Of a stretch of 64,000 bases of DNA, positions 1 to 13,019 are shown piece after piece; within the stretch, counting starts at the first letter, position 1, and each line of letters opens with the position of its first letter. Below the pieces are notes generated by a model that worked only from the letters and a program-made list of their open reading frames with translations, was not told the origin of the DNA and did no database searches. The DNA comes from Chiridota heheva (taxonomy: Eukaryota > Echinodermata > Holothuroidea > Apodida > Chiridotidae). The DNA is taken from assembly GCA_020152595.1 (NCBI GenBank), contig JAIGNY010003797.1:397501-461500 (forward strand), read 5' to 3'. Position numbers and translations under genes: made by a program.

Positions 1-1809
1 TCTGTCAGTACTTATGTCAATATTTTGACCAATCAGAAACTTTGAATTAAAAAGAAGCCAAACTCGTCAAACGACTCAAAAATCAGATTCACATGGCTGG
101 TACAGTAAATGGTTCACACCGTGCATCAGTAAATACTGGCTTGTGGAATAACATGGTAATATGTGTTACGATCATTGTCAGTTAAATCTGAGCGCATGTA
201 ACATTAAGGCGAATAAAGAGCCATTGACTGCACTAACAGAAGAAATTCCTTCTAGGCCTAGTTGCTGTTAAAGTTATTAAAAGCTCATTGAACTGTTGAA
301 GGGGTCACGGTACTAAGCGGTGTACCGACGCGACTACCAGGACAAGATGAAGTCTTCTTAATGTTAGAGCTGGGCATGACGGGGCAGAACACATTTTCAA
401 CGTGAGGTCAGTGGGCCTGCTTAAGGGGCTCTGATGGGGTCCAAGAATGAATCCCCCGAAAGCTGGCGCAAAATTAAAACCCCATCGAGGATCTAAACGC
501 CATCTAGCTTCAACCTCTTGAAGGGGAGGTGAGATGATAGCATGGGCACAGAAATATGTTTAAAACTAGGAGTGGCACAGAATCCAGGGGCATCCTGTAT
601 GGCATAGCTGAAAGGGGGATTCCTCAATCGAATTTGAGAAAATTTGATAAGTATACAAATTACTCGTGCCCGTTTTCTATTTTCCTTTTCCTTTCTTAAT
701 ATTCACGACAATGGGATGCAGTAAAATCAGGACATTAATACCCAAGTCTTGGACTATATAAAAGGCGTAGAATGGAATTTTGATCTGCGCGTGTGTGTGT
801 GTGTGTGTGTGAGAGGAGGGGGGCATAGAAAAGAACAATGATAAATACATTGTTTCGCCCTCATGTATCTGTAAGAAATCTTTGGAAAATAATTCAATTT
901 TCTTCGATTTTCTGAAAATTTTGTTACAATTTTTAGGAATTTTTTTCTCTCGATTTTTTGGGCTATTTTTTTTGTATTTTGGGAAAATTTCCATCCTTTT
1001 GGGACAAATTTATGACAAATTCCTTTCTATTTTCGGGAATTATCTTTCTTAATAATAAAAGCTTTGCTGACTATTTTTGAGTCTCTATAAAATTGCGCCC
1101 TTATTTCGTTTCAGTGCCCCATTATGCTTGCTTACATGCAGAAACAACTAAAAAATACATGGAAATATAATTACAAATACACGCATTGTCTGATTTACTT
1201 ATATCTTCTCATGCCTAACAGAAATAAATCTATTAATTTTAAATGTAAATTTTGTTTAACAAAATGTAATCATGATCTTTTTCATGAAAATATCCTATTA
1301 TATCTTTAAGTTCTTCAATTGTTTGATTGTATTTCTAACCTTATGAGACTCTGGTGCCACAATAATTAGAAGTGATGACATAACCAAGTCCAACATTTAA
1401 ATCACTTGTCTGATTATCTCAGGCTGGAATATTGGCCAATAATTTCTGTACAATAATATAAAACATGGTTTCGTATTGCAGGGTAGGCCTATCTCTCATT
1501 TTACTGAAATTCTTCAGTATATGTAAGAAATGCCGAAATCTTTTTAATCATGAAATTATGAGACCCGATGCCATAAGTACGTGAAGTATTGACAAACCTA
1601 CATCTAACACTTACATTGCAGATATGAAAACTAATGAATTGATCAAAGTAACAGATAAATACTAAAATATATATCTCTTGGCTTTCATATAATTATCTTT
1701 TACTTTTTTTACTTGGGTCAATTAATTTTCCGGCACGTAAATATTTTTAGCATTATGAGACTCGATACCAAAAGAATGTGAAGTGCTCTTGAAACTACAT
1801 GTTTTGCTT
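1..1809. other. Upstream stretch without recognisable genes
   Basis: AT-rich sequence. The short open frames show no homology I recognise. A (GT)n microsatellite lies at 787-812, and an A/T-rich part with repeated GAAAATTT-like words runs from about 880 to 1040. Confidence 0.6.
787..812. repeat. (GT)n microsatellite
   Basis: About a dozen GT dinucleotides in a row; the HTHTHTH run in the opposite-strand frame is an artefact of this. Confidence 0.9.
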
Positions 1810-2136
1810 GGATATTTGGCATATCCCATATGTTTCGGATATTTGGCATATCCCATATGTTTCGGATATTTGGCATATCTCATATGTTCCGGATATTTGG
1901 CGTATTCCATATGTTCCGGATATTTGGCATATCCCATATGTTTCGGATATTTGGCATATCCCATATGTTTCGGATATTTGGCATAGGCCTATCTCATATG
2001 TTCCGGATATTTGGCGTATTCCATATGTTCCGGATATTTGGCATATCCCATATGTTCCGGATATTTGGTATATCCCATATGTTCCGGATATTTGGTATAT
2101 CCCATATGTTTCGGATATTTGGCATATCCCATATGT
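1810..2136. repeat. 27-bp minisatellite, about 12 copies
   Basis: The unit begins GGATATTTGGCATATCCC and ends with CATATGTTTC or CATATGTTCC. Spacing is 27 bp, apart from one unit with a 6-bp insertion near 1983. Because 27 is divisible by 3, three overlapping open frames survive across it. They are low-complexity artefacts, not genes. Each unit carries a CATATG palindrome. Confidence 0.95.
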
Positions 2137-3076
2137 CTATCATTTGTTGATACACAAATTTTGATACCGTTTTACCATTGATGCAAATATTATATATCGA
2201 AAATATGAAAAAATATTTTCTAAGAACTTATCAATTTCAAATTATGTTATAATCTTTTAAAATGTGAGACCCGACACCATAATATTTTGCAGTATTGATA
2301 AACACACATCTTAGCACTTACATTGGGTTTTTTTTTTTTTTTTTTTTGTGGTAACTGCCATATCTGCATATCGTTCCATGTTATCAATGAATGACACTAC
2401 CCTAAATTATAGCATATGGCTGGTTAATTTGTCGATATTACGGACCTCAAATGTTTCGGTTCTAGCACAGCATATCCGCCCCTTTTTGGACCCGCCCTTG
2501 ACTTTGGGCTTACATTTCCCCCTTTCTCAACATTCTTGAACCGCCTTAATTGCGGTGGCATTTCTCTCACAATTATTTTTTTCCCCAGGCGCCCTTAAAG
2601 GAAAATATTCAATACAAAAAATAAATACTTGTTGAATTCGCTGTGCTTTGAGATGACCACTCTCTTTCTGATATAAGAAACATTTGTTTTCTTTTGGTGG
2701 GGAAGGGCTAGGGGGTGACTTTACCACCAATGAAAGTAAAATGAAACTTGAAAATGTTGATGTAACTATATTCCGGGTATATGCACTGAAATAATTCTGT
2801 CACTCCCAAAAATAATGCAATAGTTTATTTTTGAAGGAAAAACAAAACACTAAATTGGCTCAGGATTGGTTTATGATATTTGTTTAGATTTTCCTGTCCA
2901 TTATAAACATTGAAAAACTGATGACGTATTTAAAATTTAAAATATGTCACATTACATACAGACATAAGGTTTAGCGTTAGAATGGCAAAGGATAATGGGA
3001 AATATCACAAAATGGCCGCGGTTTCCATATAGCGAAATGTTTCTGTTTGTAGGAAAATTTGTGTTCCCATTAATAG
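2137..3076. other. No gene recognised
   Basis: Contains a T19 tract at about 2329-2347 and short open frames without recognisable similarity. Confidence 0.55.
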
Positions 3077-3891
3077 GCATGCTCCCGGACTGACTGGTAA
3101 AACGAGAGGCGAATTAACGTCACAGACTACGACACGTCAAAAGCTGAAACGGCGGTAAAGGAAAAACCTAATATGACAGTATAGCCTATATACTTTCCTT
3201 GACATACGTATGGCAAAAGCGTGAAAATGGATTTGATGCAATACCACCGCCAGCCAAACTTCTTGCTACTGCTCAGAGGCAGAGTGGATGATCTCAAGGT
3301 TATTTGACGATTAACCCCTTTCGACGACGACGACGAGTGAACACACAATTACAATGGCGGGGTCGTCGCCTGCGTATTCGGTTATGGTAGTAACAATGCT
3401 ATCACGAAACTCTTAATACGACCCGGACGAGAACACAGGTACGACGTACGGACAGACCTAACATTGACAACCAAGTCAATGTCCACGGCCTTTGATAACC
3501 AGTTGTGGTGCACTGGCGTGTCTACCCAACCCTGGCTTGAACCCAGGGCTTCGTGGTCTGTAGACATGTATGATAATCGCTACACCACAGTAGGTAGATA
3601 GTTTGTATTAACCCCTTTTAGCAGATTAACCATTAAATAACGAACATGTCACTGACACATTGAAGCTCCTCGCGTGGTGAATTCAGAAGAACGGCAATAT
3701 GACCGGATGACTGACAAATGTTGATACAATAGCTAGCAGGTTATATATATTGTTCCTGAAAAACACGAACCGACGGACAATTAAAGAAACAAATTGGTAA
3801 AAAAATTATGTTGAAATCTTATTTCGTTTAGGAGTTTTCACACTTTCCCGCAGTGTCCTTTACATTGATTATAATCAGTCCGGGAGCATGC
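3077..3891. repeat. 17-bp perfect inverted repeats bounding 0.8 kb (possible DNA element)
   Basis: GCATGCTCCCGGACTGA at 3077-3093 is the exact reverse complement of 3875-3891. The interval contains a SINE inserted at 3322-3606, and a second SINE starts right after the right repeat. No transposase frame is visible and no target duplication could be defined, so a nonautonomous DNA transposon is only inferred. Confidence 0.5.
3322..3606 (-). mobile_element. SINE family A, full-length copy with target duplication
   Basis: Sense is on the minus strand. The tRNA-like head contains TGGTGTAGCG (A-box-like) and GGTTCAAGCC (B-box-like). Next come CACAACTGGTTATCAAAGGC, a unique body ending GTGTGTTCACTCG, and a (GTC)n tail. 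ATTAACCCCTTT occurs at 3310-3321 and again at 3607-3618, which looks like a 12-bp target-site duplication. Other copies have ACCTCTTT next to the tail, so part of this match could belong to the element. Confidence 0.85.
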
Positions 3892-4092
3892 GACGACGAC
3901 GAGTGAACACACAATTACAATGGCGGGGTCGTCACCTGCGTATTCGGTTATGATAGTAACAATGCTATCACGGAACGCTTAATACAACCCGGACGAGAAC
4001 ACAGGTACGACGTACGGACGGACATAACATCGACAACCAAGTCAATGTCCACGGCCTTTGATAACCAGTTGTGGTGCACTGGCGTGTCTACG
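3892..4092 (-). mobile_element. SINE family A, head-truncated copy
   Basis: Carries the (GTC)n tail and body through CACGCCAGTGCACC but ends before the tRNA-like head. It is close in sequence to the copy 300 bp upstream. Confidence 0.85.
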
Positions 4093-7000
4093 AATGCTCT
4101 ATGAATGCTCTTATAATACCTGTATAACGATTATATATGATAAACTATTCTATAGTCGTATTTTAATATAAACAGGGCGGCGCGACCGGGGGTAAGGGAT
4201 ATTTACGCCTTCATCCCCCTAGATAATTTGCAAAGTGAAAATTATATATAGGAAAATAAAAGATTAGACACACATTTTGAAACAACAATCTCTCTCTTAC
4301 TAAATACCAGAGTCTATAATCTATTTCTAGATTTGCGATTTGCCATTCTTCCACACTCCTTAATCTGCGCCCCTGGCTTTGTTCGCATTATAGACCTAAT
4401 TGCGGTTTAAACATGGAGCAGGGAGTTGTTAAGCATGGAAGTACCTCCATTGTCTAAACAGGATGAAATAGCCCTCTTTGCGGGAAGGAATGGTCCATCA
4501 ATCCTTCATGGGCATTCCACAAATTCACCCATGCATACAATGCATAATTTATTTTTAGAGTCAGCCTAATCTGTTCCAAAGTAGGCATGTGGTTTTAGCC
4601 CCAGATGAATGACCTATTGTGTACAGTATTCCAGTAGCTGGTTGTTAGAGCATGGAGGTAACCTCCATGGTTAGAGAGACTTATAGAGACTTATCAGGTT
4701 GAAAGATGTGGAATACCTTGTTGGGTATGGTGTAACAATAGCTAATTGCTAGCAATTGTAAAGAAGCTTTTGGGCTAGGTGTGGATTACCCCTGATTTTG
4801 AGAAAACCGAGAGTGTCAGGTTGGAGGTGCCCAAGGGATACAAATTCTTGATAATAAACCTTTGAAGTTGTATTGTCTTCTGTTCTTCTCATGTGATTGT
4901 TAGAAAATGTACACGTTCTTTTAGTATGCATGACTTATTATTTGATATTATGAAATTGTATTTGAGAATAATTTATATTCTAAGCATAAAAAGATTTCAA
5001 ATTCACATTTTTTACCTTTCCCTCAAAAAACAACAACTGATAGATCCCGTGATGAATACACCCTTAAGTTTTTTTTTGGTCATGGACTTGTGGTGATTCA
5101 TATCAAGTTTTCTAAATAAAAACGTGTAATATTTCTACCCCAAACATTCACAATTTTCATCAAATTTAAGTAGGTTTTTGGACTTTCAACTGCCCTAAGT
5201 CCCCACCAAGGCCCTAGGCATGCCACTGAGCCTCACGCCTATAGGGCGCATGCTGTACATGCGCAGTACCACCAAGGCGGCACATCGATTATCTATATGT
5301 AATGATAACCATTAACAATTTTACCCCCAAATAAAAAGTACGTCGCGCCGCCCCTGATAAATGCAGATATACGATTACCCTTTGCCTATGTACTTTTTGT
5401 ATCATCCTGATTCGTTTGAACGGTCACGTTTTCAGTCTGCACTGGGAATGCTTTCAATTAGGGTTAATCAACAGATCACTAAGTTTGCTGGTAAAGAGAT
5501 TTAACACTTTAATGGGCATGAGCTATGATAAATCTAACGAATTTAGCAGTTTAATGCATAAAATGGTGTCAAGGGATTTCAAGTCCACAGTGCGACAATA
5601 CACGAGACGCAATAGATAGGGTAAATGGCTTACGCAATCAGTTTTTCAAGTAAAGCAATACACGCCTTGGTTACATAGGTTCTTCACTAATTCTTACCTC
5701 TTATCTGGCTCCCCCAAACCCTCTGTCACACCTGCAATACGGACCCATCAGTTAATCTATTTTCTAACCTGCCTTCTACACATGTAATTTAGGACCTGTA
5801 TTTCCTCCTACGACTTAAGTCTCGGATCTCTGTCAGAAAAAAAGACTCTTCCTCTAACTTGATTTGTTTCATCCGTACGCTGCTTGTGCAATGTGTTATA
5901 CAATCAAACAATGTTTAATTGGCTTACCCTTTTGCCAGTTTCCTTTCTCCTTCCTTTACTCCTCCTCCCTCCTTTCTCCTATTTTATATCTCACTTAGCA
6001 AGATAGCCGTCATATTTATCCTCTATATCCAGAGGTGTATAAAGCAAGGGTGTGTGGGAGGGGGGGGGGCAGGTAAAACTACCCCTGAGAGGATTTCACC
6101 TTCCCAGTTGCATGCTTTTTGCCAGGTTGGGAAATTCTTAACGTACAATTTTTAAAATGGTACATATATTTTTGGAAAATTTCCGAAAATTGGCCAAAAT
6201 TTCCAAAAACTGTCAATCATTTCCCAAAATTGAAGAAAAATTCCCTAAAATAAAGGAAAGTTCTCGGAAGTAGGATTCATCAGGATTTCCCGATTAGCAG
6301 CAAACTCCGATGGAAACTCAATTTACTACAGCAAGTTTTCCACTTGTTACCGGAAGAGTTTGGTCTTTTTCCCCTCCCCTACATGAAAGGTAACCCTTCC
6401 TATGCCCCTCATTTGAAGAAAGCGCCCCTTGAAACATGGACGGGATGAAACTGCCAGTGCCATTTTCATCCCGTTTGAAGGACAGTCTCTTAACGAGTTG
6501 AAAAGGTATTACGCAATTATTCGGCCACACAGGTAGTTGGGACAACTCAACAAAAAATGCTTATTTATAAAAACCTAATATACGAACATCAAGGAGTTCT
6601 TACTTGGATCAATTAAACCCTTAAAACTGGTTTAAAAACTGGTGCAAAAATCGTAAAATAGCACCATTGTCAGCAGCGTAATTCTGAGTGACTTTCAAAA
6701 TCTTGCCGACCCATTAGCGTAACCTGCTTTTCGATAAACATTATTGCAGTTAACGTCATTTCCATTCATTGGTGCAATATACGCGTAAGGACTGCTTTGT
6801 GTCTAGAGTTCAGGAGTTATGCACCATCGAGCATACTTACGTAAAGCAAACACATGCTTCTTTGCAGCTTTGAATATGACTCAATGGAATTATACATTGG
6901 TCACTTATGAATATACAAGATATACACTTTACAAGTTTCTTTATGCCTAAAACTCCACATAGCACATATTGATGTTATTCAAATAAAAACTCCCCTCGTT

Positions 7001-9994
7001 TTGCCGTCATACGGGGAGAAAGTTTTATTGTTGGAATGCTGCTCTTGATATTTTGTGTACGTGGAAATACGAAATATAGCGTCAATTTTGATGTTCAAAG
7101 ATTGAATCTTCTAACAATTTGTCCGAATAAAACAAAATTCACATATTTCACACCTTTAGAGTGCAAATTTTGTTAAAACGCGAAGTGGGAAAATTTGGAA
7201 ATAAACTGGAAATTGCAAATCGCCACATGCGGTTACTGAAATGCCATAGGCATAGAAAATCAGGATGGACTTCTGTTTAAGGGGCAAATTCTGTAATGCT
7301 GTTTATATACCTTTCTTACAGCCTTAAAGAAGTCTCATTTCGTTTGCACCTTAGTTTAGTACGATTTACTCGGGTTGTCACTGTGCCCCATATCCTTAAC
7401 AAACAACCAAAATATAGCCCAGCCAGAACGTATCGGCAGCTCACACCATTCGCTATGGCGTTTGTACTTGCACTGTATATTTTAGAAGGCGCTAAGGACA
7501 GAAGGACAACAATTTGGAAGAAGGCGGACTTGCTTCCAGCAGTCCAAAGAAAAGTCTGATCTTCATACAAAATATAAAAACATCTGATCTGATGGAGGGG
7601 TGGAGACTCTTGAAATATCAAAAGGGACGACAGATCGAAACAGGAGTGGACTGAGAGACTTTGGGATCTCGGGCAGAAAAGACATTTCGGGCGTTCAGGA
7701 GCAATAAACTTTGCGTCTCTCTCTGGTTGACTTGATTTAAAGCACAGCCCTAGGACTGTAGGATGGAACTCGAAAGGCCGATTCAGAGGCCAATTCAGAG
7801 ATCCATTGAGAGGATTCAGAAGTAAAGGAGCAGACTGTTGGGGGAAAAATCTTTGAAAATTCCATTGCCCCATTAACCAGATCACCAAGATACCAACCAT
7901 TGAGCTGTGGGGGCCGCCGCACTCTAGCAAAGGCCCTCTTGAAATTCCCTTACCAGATATAGACAAGAAGAGAATAAGGTGGCCAATAAAGGCACATTAA
8001 TCCGGGGCCTCAACACATGTTGAAGATTGGGAGGGGGCCGTGACCAATGTTGGCATCAGGCGAGGAGGTAAAAGGCCTATTTAAAATGTATTGCTTTGAA
8101 CATTATTGGAGGGTCACGGGCCTTCCCCACCCTTCTTCCTCTTCTCCATGAAAACTAGAAAAAACGCCTGCTCGCAATCCATAGCCGTAACCTCCCGCTT
8201 ATCCGATCTATCATCAGAGGCTTATGTTCAGGCTTTCTCGTGGAGATGATACATGTTCCTTTTACTGTTTTAGTTGTTTAGCTCACCATTACTAATTTGT
8301 TCGTATACAGATAGATTAACATGAAGGTTTCAAAGGCTTCATCCGGCCCGGTCTATTTGACTGTTTGATGAATTTGACCACCAGCAGGAAAGTGTGGATA
8401 AAAACCTCAAATTAACTTGAAACTTTAATGTTTGTGATCGGCAAAAAACATCATTTGAAGGTAATTAGGTTTCTTTCATTAGCTGCAACTTCATAACGCC
8501 CTGCCTCTGAACAATGGAGAAGTTTTATGTGTCAGTTTAATGATCATTGGAGGGATTGATCGAGGACATCCCTTCAATGATCCAACCGTGGCGTTTGATT
8601 GTCCAGCACAAAGATTGACCTTGTGTAGAGTAATGGCTCAATCACACACTCTCTTACTTCCAATTATCAAATAAGAAGTGACAGGAATTTGCGTTCCAAG
8701 ATTTTTCACGCAGGTATGATCGATCAATGATTTCAAGTCTTTTCACATCAGCACATGAAAAGAAGAGAAGGATTGGCTAGTTGCCATATCTTAGCCACAT
8801 CAAATCACATAATATAAAAAAATAACCATACAAAAAAAAAACATTAAAGTCTGGGGCATAGGTGTTGGAACCGGGGACATAAGGGCATGTAACCCCCTCC
8901 CCCTACCTCCCCCCCCCCCACACACACACACTTTTCTGAAGAGAAAAAATTCCCCGTTTGAAAATAAAAAGAGCCCTTTAATTACTATCAAAGGTACCCG
9001 TCGATTACTGTCAAAGGTGCAATAACCGATAGAATGTGCATGCGCACACTCTTTAAAACATATTACAAAATGACTCTTTCAAAATGAAATTCCCCTTATT
9101 ACTGACCAAATAACAGGAAACTGGCGATTTTTGTCAGTCCCATGTACGGGGGATGTGTTCCCATTGAAAAGTGCCCTTTCTAAATATGAACTTTATTTGG
9201 GTACGTTACTTTACTTTATTATCTATAGACAGGGGCGGACATATGCATATGACTTGGGAAGTGACCCTAAGAGGTCGTTCTTCCACGTTTCTAAAGCTTA
9301 CTACACCCCTGGTGGGAACCCCCTTGCTCCCCACATTCCGTCAATAAGCTCGCTAATGATATGATAGGCACATAGTCAAATTTGAAATGCCACAAAATTG
9401 TGTAGTTTAAATTATTGGTATCAAGAGTTTGCTTGACAGACAGTCTGTCAAACAGAAGGTCACGTCAAATTCATTCAAGAAACGCGCATTTTAGTAAAAC
9501 GTTATTCTAAATTCCAAGAATCAGTCAATGTGCTACATTGAAAGACATGTGTAATAAAAGTTTAAGCACACATATTTTTACTTTACTTATCTTGATTTTC
9601 GATACCAATCATTTTAAGACAAATCTGTAGAAAATTCTTAAACGGAATGGAACAATGTTACTTTAATTATTTTTCTTTATTTCTTGTGTGATGGTTTGTA
9701 TATCTTATCTGCTTGCAGTACATCTTTAGTTTAATAATCTGATAGTTAATATTTAACAAAAAGAGAAAGATATTAAAGTTTATTTTGAACAATTGTTTTT
9801 CTTGAATGCCCCTCAGTGTGAAAATGGAAACTTCATTTTAACAGCTTGATCACCTTTAAAATCTATTGAGGCACGTTCTCTCCCACAACTCCTACCCTAC
9901 GAGCATGTCTTTAATGCAAGATCAGCAGACGGGGCATAGAAGTGGGGATAAAGCTAAACCACCCGAGCAATTAGGCTCATTTATCCGTTGCTTA
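4093..9994. other. Long stretch with no recognised gene
   Basis: Only short frames are found, apart from a 217-codon minus-strand frame at 7316-7966 that I do not recognise. Low-complexity C-rich/CA sequence lies at 8895-8932. AT-rich GAAAATTT-type sequence at 6160-6260 resembles that near 900. No splice-supported coding exon was identified. Confidence 0.5.
7316..7966 (-). other. Unrecognised 216-residue open frame
   Basis: The longest frame in the window not made of tandem repeats. The predicted protein is Ser/Leu/Pro-rich, with scattered Cys and no domain, signal or repeat that I recognise. A frame on the opposite strand (7296-7559) overlaps it. It could be chance or part of a decayed repeat; coding is doubtful. 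Confidence 0.15.
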
Positions 9995-10230
9995 ATTATT
10001 CCACGGTTTTCATGGCGTAAACGTATGAGATTACATAACTCCCCTGGCCAGTCCATCGCAGATTAAGTCCCCAACGCACAGTGCTGGTACTCATTTTACA
10101 GCTGAGTGGACTGAAGCAAGTAGAGTAAAGTGTCTTGCTCAAGGACACAATGCAGCGCTCACAACGGGAATCGAAGTCGGTACCTCTTGAATACGAGCAT
10201 GCGGACTCCTTAACCACTGAGCCACATCAC
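9995..10230 (-). mobile_element. tRNA-derived SINE with conserved centre (family D)
   Basis: On the minus strand it begins GATGTGGCTCAGTGGTTAAG (A-box-like), then TTCGATTCCC (B-box-like). A central part follows with CTTGAGCAAGACACTTTACT and CAGCTGTAAAATGAGTACC. Central domains of this kind recur in SINEs of many marine animals. I do not assign a named family. Confidence 0.75.
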
Positions 10231-10450
10231 AAGAAGTGAGGCACCAGAGCAAAAAGTTCCACAGTTAGCAGGTCAGATTGCTAGATAGTAGACCGTACAC
10301 AGATATATTAGCAGATTGAGTTACTTTGAATGTACCCCGAGGTCCCACGTTATCGGAACGTTCCACGACCCCTGCGATCTCCTTCCCTCTCCCTAACGGG
10401 TTTTGGGCGATATTTCCACTTAATAATCTTCAATGAAAGCTTGGAAAGAT
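10231..10450. other. No feature seen
   Basis: Short spacer between a SINE and the tail of an inverted non-LTR retrotransposon fragment. Confidence 0.5.
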
Positions 10451-11700
10451 TGTTTGTTTGATGAGAGTTTAACGGCACTACAACAGCAAAGGTCAAATTG
10501 TGCCTGAGAGGTTAGATCATTCTAGAGGTTGGAAGGAGAGTAAACAGGGGGAGATTGAGAGCAACACGAGAACTAAAAGCCAGAAAGCTGGGATCGAGAG
10601 AGGAGGTGTATGGGTGAAAAAATAATGTAGAGAGAGGGGGTGGGGAAGGAGAACTGAATATGGTTGTTGAGGGAAGCATGATGAGAAAGGAGATAATTTT
10701 ATCCAGAGGTTGTTTTTTGGCAGTGCTCGGCTTTTGACTTGTGGGTTGCGAGTGAAGCTCTGGGAAGGTTGAAAAGGGGGCAAGCAAGGAGAATGTGATG
10801 GCCTGTGAGGGTGCAGTGGCAATTGTTGGTGGGAGGAGCCATTAAGGAGGTGGGAGTGAGTGAGGTGAATGTGACCTATTCTAAGGCGGGTAATGCGGAC
10901 GTTGTCGACACGGGATAGGTTGTGAATGGTGGGTTTGATCGGAATGGTGGGCTGGATAACGTGGAGTTTGTTATCAATTTGGGAGTCCCATGCGGTTTGC
11001 CAGCGGTCACGAACAAGGGAATCGATAAGCGGTTTGATGTCAGAAAGGGTTTTGGGAAAGGGGGTAGGGGGAGATTGAGGGCAAGCTTATCGGCTGCATT
11101 AGCTCTGTTATTGCCGGGATGCCAACATGGCTAGGTATTCAGAAGAAAATAATACTTTTCCTGCAGAGGAAGAGGGAGGGGAGGGGCGAAAGGAGTTTAC
11201 GGAGGAGGAGGTGGGATGTGGGGTTATCCCATTTTAGATTGAGTAAAGAAGTAAGAACAGACTTGGAGTCTGAGGAGATGAAAAAGTGGCTGAGCTGGGA
11301 GTACTTAATAAAATTGAGGGCGAGTAGGATGGACTTGGCCTCGGCCGAGAAGATGGGAAGCCTGCTACTGAGGGTGATGTCTTGGATGATGGTAGCAGCA
11401 GCTGTCTTGTCGCAATCAGACTGTATAGATGGAGGTGTAGTTTGAGAGTTGGTCTTTGATTTGGTTGTGGAGGTTGGTGAAGAGGTTAGGGTGGGTTTGG
11501 TTTTGTGATGAGTGGAGAGGCCAGGTGGATAGAAGGGAGGGGTTGGCCCAAGGAGGAAAAGTGGGCAAGGAGAAGGTGCCAAGAGTGGCGGGTTTGATGC
11601 CGAGATGGTGGAGGTCTGGTTCGATGCTTAAGCTGAAAGGAGGGGACAGGGTTTAGTTCTATCAAAGAGGTAGAGAAATAGGGTACCCAATGAGGTTGTA
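10451..11700 (-). mobile_element. I-type non-LTR retrotransposon, 5'-truncated, RNase H to 3' tail
   Basis: Read on the minus strand, the 11582-11139 frame gives an RNase H remnant (SAEAKSILLALNF, SSDSKSVLTSLL). It is followed near 11130-11100 by IPSHVGIPGN-like sequence out of frame, then the post-RNase H part (RVDNVRITRLRIGHIHLTHS). The 3' end matches the shared family tail (GGCACAATTTGACC, then GTGCCGTTAA-like, then CATCAAACAAACA). It is related to the 4.6-kb copy at 56150-60810. The catalytic TDGS motif is replaced by QSDCDK, so the copy is dead. Confidence 0.85.
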
Positions 11701-11766
11701 ATCCTGGGTTATTTGAAAAGCTATAGGCCCCTATTTCAAGTTTTCGCATTTATCGAGTAGAATTAG

Positions 11767-12366
11767 CTCAAATTTGACACATTGGATACCATGGCAAGCA
11801 CAAGTTGAATTTGTGGTGGCTCCTAAAATAAGTTGCATCTGATGATACATTCTACAATTGTGCTAAGTTTCACGATTTTATCAAAAAGTGAACAATTTAA
11901 TTTCAATATGCCTCATATTCCGCTTGCCTACATGCAACATGTGGAACGGAAAATGATTTATTGTCAGAAATGCATAACCCTATACCCTAACAGCTTACTG
12001 TCAAGAGCAAATCGAACGCGAAAACAAACGGAGGACGCCCTTCTGTTTTATGTTCAAAGAAGTTATCTTCGGTTGTGTTTCACATGGAACTTGAATTGCC
12101 AGCGAGGTTTTGAAGCTTAACCCTAACGTACCTATAACCTGTTGGGGTATAGGGTTATGCATGCATATTGTCTGACAATAAATCATTTTCCCGTTTTACA
12201 TGTTACATGTAGTCAGGCGGAAAATGAGGCATATTGAAATAAAATTGTTCACTTTTTGATAAAATCGTGAAACTTAGCACAATTGTAGAATATGTCATCA
12301 GATAAAACTTTATGTAGGAGCCACCAACAAATTCAACGTTGGTTATCCAATGTTTTCAAATTTGAG
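11767..12366. repeat. 0.6-kb palindromic (foldback) element
   Basis: Arms of about 230 bp (11767-11994 and 12138-12366) are diverged inverted copies. For example, CTACAATTGTGCTAAGTTTC on the left appears inverted on the right within ...CTTAGCACAATTGTAG. The 140-bp centre differs. No transposase frame is visible. This fits a foldback-type or MITE insertion. Confidence 0.85.
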
Positions 12367-12610
12367 GTGTGGTGACACCCCACGTGATAGAAAACTGTCA
12401 TCAAGTGATCGGTTTTGCAAAATCTGCGAAATTTTTAAAGTAGGCGGAGTTCTGTTTGAAGACAATGAGGTCACAGCACCTCATTAACGTCAGGAACGTG
12501 AGGCTGGGAATTACTAACTGGATTAAAAAAATCTCGAAACTCACCTGTTCAAAACCCACCCACTTGAAAGTAACCCGCCTGATGACATTATGAAGTCTGT
12601 AGAACCTCTT
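12367..12610. other. No feature seen
   Basis: Spacer between the palindrome and a SINE cluster. Confidence 0.4.
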
Positions 12611-12853
12611 TCGACGACGACGACGACGACGAATGAACACACAATTAAAATGACGGGGTCGTCGCCTGCGTATTCGGTTATGATAGTAACAATGCTATCA
12701 CGAAACGCTTAATACAACCCGGACGAGAACACAGGTACGACGTACGGACAAACATAACATCGACAACCAAGTCAATGTCCACGGCCTTTGATAACCAGTT
12801 GTGGTGCACTGGCGTATCTACCTAATCCAGGGCCTCGTGGCTTAAGCCCAGAC
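12611..12853 (-). mobile_element. SINE family A, partial copy with long (GTC)n tail
   Basis: Six consecutive GTC-type tail units (seen here as CGACGACGACG on the plus strand), then the body up to the tRNA-like head, which is shortened (CTACCTAATCCAGGGCCTCG). Confidence 0.85.
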
Positions 12854-12870
12854 AAAAACCTCTTTCGCGA

Positions 12871-12975
12871 CGACGAGTGGAACACACAATTACAATGACG
12901 GGGTCGTCACCTGCGTAATCGGTTATGATAGTAACAATGCTATCACGAAACCGACCCGGACGAGAACACAGGTTG
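12871..12975 (-). mobile_element. SINE family A, internal fragment
   Basis: Tail and first third of the body only, broken after GAGAACACAGG. Immediately preceded by ACCTCTTTCG, as in the copy to its left. Confidence 0.8.
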
Positions 12976-13019
12976 GTAGACAGAAAAACATCTCTTTCCA
13001 TTCCACTAACCACCATTTA

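Noticed and set aside
1722..2164. Overlapping frames rich in FGYLAYPIC, DIWHIPYV and MGYAKYP
   Set aside because: All are readings of the 27-bp minisatellite in different frames, on both strands.
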